This document shows positions 5,960 to 6,041 of a DNA stretch of 6,041 nucleotides, one piece after another. The stretch is from JBFHDX01 sp041584475. GTDB taxonomy: Bacteria > Pseudomonadota > Alphaproteobacteria > UBA8366 > JADFVY01. Both the position numbers and the translations under genes were made by a program. A model generated the notes under the pieces. That model did not search any database. It saw nothing but the letters and a program-made list of their open reading frames with translations, and was not told where the DNA came from. Numbering within the stretch: position 1 is the first letter of the stretch; every line of letters starts with the position of its first letter. The stretch covers positions 1 through 6,041 of the forward strand of contig JBFHDX010000167.1 of NCBI GenBank assembly GCA_041584475.1. The letters run 5' to 3'.

Positions 5960-6041
5960 CGCATTGTCCGTTTGGTTCGCTCGGGCCCGCTCCCCCACCC
6001 GGCCACCCACAGCGTACGATACCGTTGGGTGGCCGGGTGGG
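5956..6041 (+). repeat. Palindromic intergenic repeat, copy 2 (cut by window end)
   Basis: This copy shares the identical 40-nt core (5985-6024) with copy 1, and its 5' part aligns without gaps from the TAG stop codon. Arms 5994-6009 and 6026-6041 pair perfectly over 16 bp around a 16-nt loop. The left arm continues outward (GCCCGCTCC, from 5985), so the right arm very probably extends beyond the window. The perfect pairing here, against three mismatches in copy 1, suggests the younger or better-kept copy. Confidence 0.85.

Overview
The window is a GC-rich chromosomal segment, roughly 70% G+C by eye, with dense genes, frequent start/stop overlaps and GTG starts. Codon choice and the protein families (ArsC-linked dicluster Fe-S protein, DUF2892 protein beside a Crp/Fnr regulator, the GNAT subtype) fit an alphaproteobacterium, perhaps Rhodospirillales-like. 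This placement is inference, since no rRNA or marker gene is present.

Layout. (1) Positions 1-1555, plus strand: the 3' end of an arsenate reductase gene (arsC), then a two-cluster 4Fe-4S protein, then a single-pass membrane-anchored protein of unknown function joined to it by a 4-nt GTGA overlap. (2) Positions 1552-1646: an imperfect palindromic repeat that begins at the stop codon of the preceding gene. (3) Positions 1740-2702, plus strand: a Crp/Fnr-family regulator with a possibly leaderless start, a good inverted repeat over its stop codon, and a small DUF2892 membrane protein, closed by an intrinsic terminator. (4) Positions 2779-3390, minus strand: a secreted protein of unknown function, convergent with group 3. 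(5) Positions 3579-5959, plus strand: a tightly packed set made of a lipoprotein with a formylglycine-generating-enzyme-like (SUMF1) fold, a histidine-rich protein of unknown function, and a GNAT acetyltransferase. (6) Positions 5956-6041: a second copy of the palindromic repeat, again starting at a stop codon and cut by the window end.

How the genes may work together. ArsC reduces arsenate, and the next two genes probably share its transcript, but no arsenic role for them can be read from sequence. The Crp/Fnr protein lacks both the FNR iron-sulfur cysteines and the CRP cAMP-binding arginine, so its signal is unknown; it probably controls the adjacent membrane protein. The lipoprotein/His-rich/GNAT set looks like one translationally coupled operon of unknown purpose. 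It is the least explained part of the window. The lipoprotein lacks the cysteine spacing of true formylglycine-generating enzymes, and the middle protein carries seven histidines in 34 residues, suggesting metal binding.

No tRNA, rRNA, CRISPR array, insertion sequence or phage gene was seen.
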